From assembly GCA_023460395.1 (NCBI GenBank), contig JAEWQB010000015.1, forward strand, positions 38,722 through 102,721: DNA of 64,000 bases, written 5' to 3'. How positions within the stretch are numbered: position 1 is the first letter of the stretch; each line of letters starts with the position of its first letter. Below, piece after piece: positions 61,511 to 64,000 of the stretch. Both the position numbers and the translations under genes were made by a program. The stretch is from Pseudomonadota bacterium (lineage in GTDB: Bacteria > Desulfobacterota > Desulfovibrionia > Desulfovibrionales > Desulfovibrionaceae). The notes under the pieces are model-generated. The model ran no database searches. It was not told the origin of the DNA and was given only the letters and a program-made list of their open reading frames with translations.

Positions 61511-61623
61511 CACTGAATGTCCACTGAATGTCAGTGTCTGCTGACGAGTCATATTTTCCATGTATCTGCTTGGGATATTAAGGGACTGACGATACACCAC
61601 CACTGAAGGTTGAACATTCAGTG
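61511..61623. repeat. Clustered copies of CACTGAATGT next to tRNA-Ala
   Basis: CACTGAATGTC occurs twice in direct tandem (61511-61521, 61522-61532) and GAACATTCAGTG, an inverted near-copy, lies at 61612-61623. Their place just past the tRNA gene suggests protein-binding sites of an attachment region, such as integrase arm sites; no integrase gene is in the window to support this. Confidence 0.5.
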
Positions 61624-61758
61624 GCTGAAACGTGCCTTGATCCGAAAGCCAATCCTGAAGGACAGCCGCAGCTCAGACAGCTTCAGGCTTGCCTCAAGTC
61701 TGCCCATTGGCCCTCCTTTCCGTCTTTCGCTCAAATTTCGCGTTAGCGCTTCGTTCAT
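61618..61758 (-). CDS. Possible small basic protein in the attachment region
   Basis: A 46-codon frame beginning at 61758 with GAGG about 9 bases upstream. It encodes a basic, helix-prone peptide (MNEALTRNLSERRKGG then ASLKLSELRLSFRIGFRIK), and the open frame extends upstream to a stop near 61856. It may be the end of a decayed element gene rather than a functional one. The rest of 61463-62014 has no gene I can support. Confidence 0.25.
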   Translation of the reverse strand: MNEALTRNLSERRKGGPMGRLEASLKLSELRLSFRIGFRIKARFSH

Positions 61759-62014
61759 AGCAACGATGACCTCAGGTTTGGATCGATGTGTTTCTGTCGC
61801 TCCTAGGGCAATTGCGGCCTCTTGTCGCCTTGTGTGTGAATTGGGCTTAATCTAATGCCCCTGGTTGGGACGTGGGATGGTAATAAGCAATTTCAAAGGC
61901 GCTGAGGTGGTCGTGTCTACAAGTGCTCTACGGTATGCTAAGATCAGCATGCACGAGGCTTGACGAGGAAGCTGTTGAGTTCGTAAGGGCTCTTTAAACT
62001 GAAGGGGTTTGTAT

Positions 62015-62980
62015 ATGCCAAATTTTATGCTGATGGCCAGAGACGTTAAGCGTTTAATGTACGAGGATTCTGAGCAGTTTGTATTTCCTGTCAATGGCCT
62101 AAACGGGGTAGAAAGTGTTGCATGTTCCTTTAGGTATGTCTCGTTCATGAGCAGGGAGCGGTTTGTTGATGAGTATGTTTTGGATTTGAGCGGTAAGTCG
62201 TTGCTCAAAACAAACACTGTCGCCATTGTTGATGTCGGTGAGTATAGAGCCCTTCATAAGGGGGCGTTACATCTGGTTGCGGTCAATGTTCTCAGGGAGT
62301 TTATTGGGGCTATGCATGCTGTATGCGCCTTGATAGATATAAAAAAGGAAGGACGAGTTGTTATTTCAAATTCCAATGTTCACGAAATAGAAGAAGGGTT
62401 TGTAGATTTCTTAACTATTTTTAAAGATAAAAATTGTGAGCACTTTCGCAAGAATGTTGATATCGATATGAATATGGATACATTTTTGAGCTATAAAAAT
62501 GTTCATTTTTGGATTGACTTTTTAAATAGAGATATATCTGGTAGAAATGAGATTGGCACCAAGGTGAATAAATTGCTAGAGCTATCTTACTATAGCTCAA
62601 GTAGTATCCATGCGTATAGAAGGATGAATGATTGGTTTATTGGATTAAATTATTTTTTTAGAGATGGTAAAGATATAAATAGAAATTTTATTACACAGAA
62701 ATTGTCAGTCATATTTGATCATATATTGAAAAATAAATGTTTTGAAAATAAATTTTCAAAAGGTTTTGAAGATCTATATCAAAGGGTAAGAAACGACATT
62801 ATGCATGGATCACTGCCTGAATACGATTTAAGTTCTGTAGATGTTAAGGATTATTACGCCCTTAAGACTATTTTTAATTATCTCATATGCTTTACGATTG
62901 AGAAGAATGTTGCTGTTTCTTATAAAACAACTGCAGATTTAAATTCATATTTAACATCCTATCGCCCCAAGAAGGATTAG
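62015..62980 (+). CDS. Unknown protein with C-terminal HEPN-like R-X4-H motif
   Basis: A 321-residue protein from AT-rich DNA (far lower G+C than neighbours), hence probably acquired. The N-terminal half has no domain I recognise. The C-terminal part is helical and carries RNDIMHG (Arg259-X4-His264), the catalytic signature of HEPN ribonuclease domains, especially the ApeA-like group seen in phage-defence proteins. The ATG at 62015 has AAGGGG upstream; a TTG at 62009 is possible. It stands alone, convergent with the next genes, at the tRNA end of the putative island. The RNase idea rests on one short motif plus helical context. Confidence 0.6.
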   Translation: MPNFMLMARDVKRLMYEDSEQFVFPVNGLNGVESVACSFRYVSFMSRERFVDEYVLDLSGKSLLKTNTVAIVDVGEYRALHKGALHLVAVNVLREFIGAMHAVCALIDIKKEGRVVISNSNVHEIEEGFVDFLTIFKDKNCEHFRKNVDIDMNMDTFLSYKNVHFWIDFLNRDISGRNEIGTKVNKLLELSYYSSSSIHAYRRMNDWFIGLNYFFRDGKDINRNFITQKLSVIFDHILKNKCFENKFSKGFEDLYQRVRNDIMHGSLPEYDLSSVDVKDYYALKTIFNYLICFTIEKNVAVSYKTTADLNSYLTSYRPKKD

Positions 62981-63008
62981 TCCGCAAATCAAGAGATGGA
63001 CTCTTTGG

Positions 63009-63641
63009 CTAGGTGATCTCAAGCTCCCACCCCTCATCGCTGTCAGTCTCATCGTCGGCTTCGGACATCTCCACCATCTCTTCTGCCACCGCCGGATCAC
63101 GGCGTATGACCAGCGTATCCTTCCACCGGATCATCACTGGACGCTGATCACTCACCTTCACGATACTCGCCTCCTTCCGCAGCACGTTCTTCAGCTTGTC
63201 CGAGTCGGCAAGCCAGAGGGTGTCTGCGTCTATTGATTCCACCACCGTCCAGTGCGCCCAGCCTTCGGCTTCCACCGCCGTTATGATAGCTACTGGTGTT
63301 GGGTCGGACAGAATCTCTTCAAATGTGCTCCACAATCGCCCTAGGCTGCCCGGTTTCGTGCCAACGAATGGTCTTGCATGGACTACCCCAAAAGCGGGGC
63401 TAAAAATGGTCCTGCTGAGATACATCAGGTCCCGTACACCGAGGCCGAGCATGTTGATCGCCGCCACATCGCGCCGTTCCTCCAGCGCCAGCAGGCAGGA
63501 TACGAAAAGGCTGTGGCAAACCCCGACCGAAAGCCGGGGTTCCACTATGCGGACTGCGTTGAAGAGGCTGTATATGCCGCAGAATCCATCTAATGCCCCT
63601 TGCTGGAGGGGCTTCACTCTGCGCTTCTTAGGAATCGGCAC
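63009..63641 (-). CDS. Papain-like (C39-like) cysteine peptidase domain protein
   Basis: A 210-residue protein when started at the GTG at 63641, which has AGGG upstream and overlaps the preceding gene by 14 bases; an in-frame ATG at 63674 is the alternative. The N-terminal LQQGALDGFCGIYSLFNAVR places a Gln and a nucleophile-type Cys as in C39 and papain-like folds, and GWAHWTVVESIDADTLWLADS supplies the His and an Asp. The tail is very acidic (EMSEADDETDSDEG). It forms an operon with the two genes upstream. Its substrate is unknown; such peptidases occur in mobile islands. Confidence 0.62.
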   Translation of the reverse strand: MPIPKKRRVKPLQQGALDGFCGIYSLFNAVRIVEPRLSVGVCHSLFVSCLLALEERRDVAAINMLGLGVRDLMYLSRTIFSPAFGVVHARPFVGTKPGSLGRLWSTFEEILSDPTPVAIITAVEAEGWAHWTVVESIDADTLWLADSDKLKNVLRKEASIVKVSDQRPVMIRWKDTLVIRRDPAVAEEMVEMSEADDETDSDEGWELEIT

Positions 63642-63855
63642 TGCCACCCTCGCTTGTCTTGCAGATGAACACATGAAACACGCTGCCATCGTCGAAGCGG
63701 AAGATGAGGCTTGCCGTGTTTCTGAACACCGCTGCCTCGTTCGGGCGCTCCACGATGACGGGGAAGGTGTTTTCCAGCAGGGTGTAGCGTTCTTCGGCAT
63801 CGTACTCCGGCGAGAATAGGTCGATGAGGAGTTGGGCAACTTCGCGTTCGTGCAT
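63628..63855 (-). CDS. Small hypothetical island protein
   Basis: A 75-residue acidic protein (MHEREVAQLLIDLFSPEYDAEERY at its start) with a later stretch IFRFDDGSVFHVFICK that looks like a beta hairpin. No family recognised. The ATG at 63855 directly follows the stop of the upstream gene with GGAG just before it. It overlaps the peptidase gene by 14 bases, so the three genes are translationally coupled. Confidence 0.6.
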   Translation of the reverse strand: MHEREVAQLLIDLFSPEYDAEERYTLLENTFPVIVERPNEAAVFRNTASLIFRFDDGSVFHVFICKTSEGGSADS

Positions 63856-63857
63856 GG

Positions 63858-64000
63858 CTACGCCTCCAGCATGATGTCTACAAGGATGAAGGGGCGTGGA
63901 TACCAGTGGATATCGTTGTCCACCTCGATACCGGCTATGGAAATGGCTTTGAGTTCCGAGAACGAGAAGTAGCCCCATTCGGCATTCTGGTAGTCGCAGT
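63858..64000 (-). CDS. DUF2958-like protein (5' end cut by window)
   Basis: The frame is open to the end of the window and stops at 63858. The 47 visible residues (NAEWGYFSFSELKAI, then IAGIEVDNDIHWYPRPF) resemble the C-terminal end of DUF2958 proteins, in which a Gly-Tyr-Phe-Ser motif is followed by an IERD-like motif. DUF2958 genes are carried by plasmids and integrative elements, which supports the island reading. It overlaps or abuts the next gene. Confidence 0.5.
   Translation of the reverse strand, partial: CDYQNAEWGYFSFSELKAISIAGIEVDNDIHWYPRPFILVDIMLEA

Overview
The window (about 58% G+C over most of its length) reads like a chromosome segment of a strictly anaerobic, diazotrophic member of the Desulfovibrionales (sulfate-reducer type). 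This is inferred from the mix of an AICAR transformylase lacking the cyclohydrolase domain, a multihaem c-type cytochrome with a bd-like membrane part, an Fe-only nitrogenase with NifI proteins, iron-sulfur flavoproteins, PAS kinases with Cys motifs and sigma-54 control. No rRNA or marker gene fixes the species.

1-24.5 kb, housekeeping and energy: end of a lytic transglycosylase, AICAR transformylase, an RNB-domain RNase, plsY-thrC, hisH-hisF, carB-purF, a two-gene membrane quinol/cytochrome c complex, coaX, eno, then a complete Anbu operon (circularly permuted ATP-grasp, alpha-E, transglutaminase, Anbu protease-like subunit).

24.6-34 kb, nitrogen fixation: on the minus strand, anfH-nifI1-nifI2-anfD-anfG-anfK (Fe-only nitrogenase with its delta subunit and two PII-like switches), then a terminator, then a sigma-54 activator with an N-terminal Cys-X4-Cys (AnfA/VnfA type), nifB and a gamma-glutamylcyclotransferase-like gene. 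Upstream of anfH lie a -24/-12 promoter and two perfect GTAC-N6-GTAC sites plus two degenerate ones, matching the alternative-nitrogenase activator.

34-52 kb, an unusual accessory locus: a long minus-strand gene series encodes a glutamine-synthetase-like gamma-glutamyl ligase, a C45 Ntn-hydrolase, a Tat-exported solute-binding protein, two permeases, two unequal ABC ATPases, a radical SAM/SPASM-like protein, a molybdopterin oxidoreductase fused to a class I glutamine amidotransferase, a second amidotransferase and an FMN-binding split-barrel protein. A divergent histidine kinase/NtrC-type pair sits at its head, facing a plausible -24/-12 promoter. I read it as an uptake and catabolic system for a small amine or amide, possibly working through gamma-glutamylated intermediates; this is the best candidate here for an undescribed pathway.

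52-61 kb: hemW, two more PAS histidine kinases, azlCD, a coiled-coil protein, a small membrane protein and two iron-sulfur flavoproteins. At 61.39 kb a tRNA-Ala(GGC) gene with encoded CCA marks an abrupt change: past it lie clustered repeats, an AT-rich gene with a HEPN-like R-X4-H motif, a papain-like peptidase gene, a small gene and a DUF2958-like partial gene. This looks like the tRNA end of an integrated element running out of the window.
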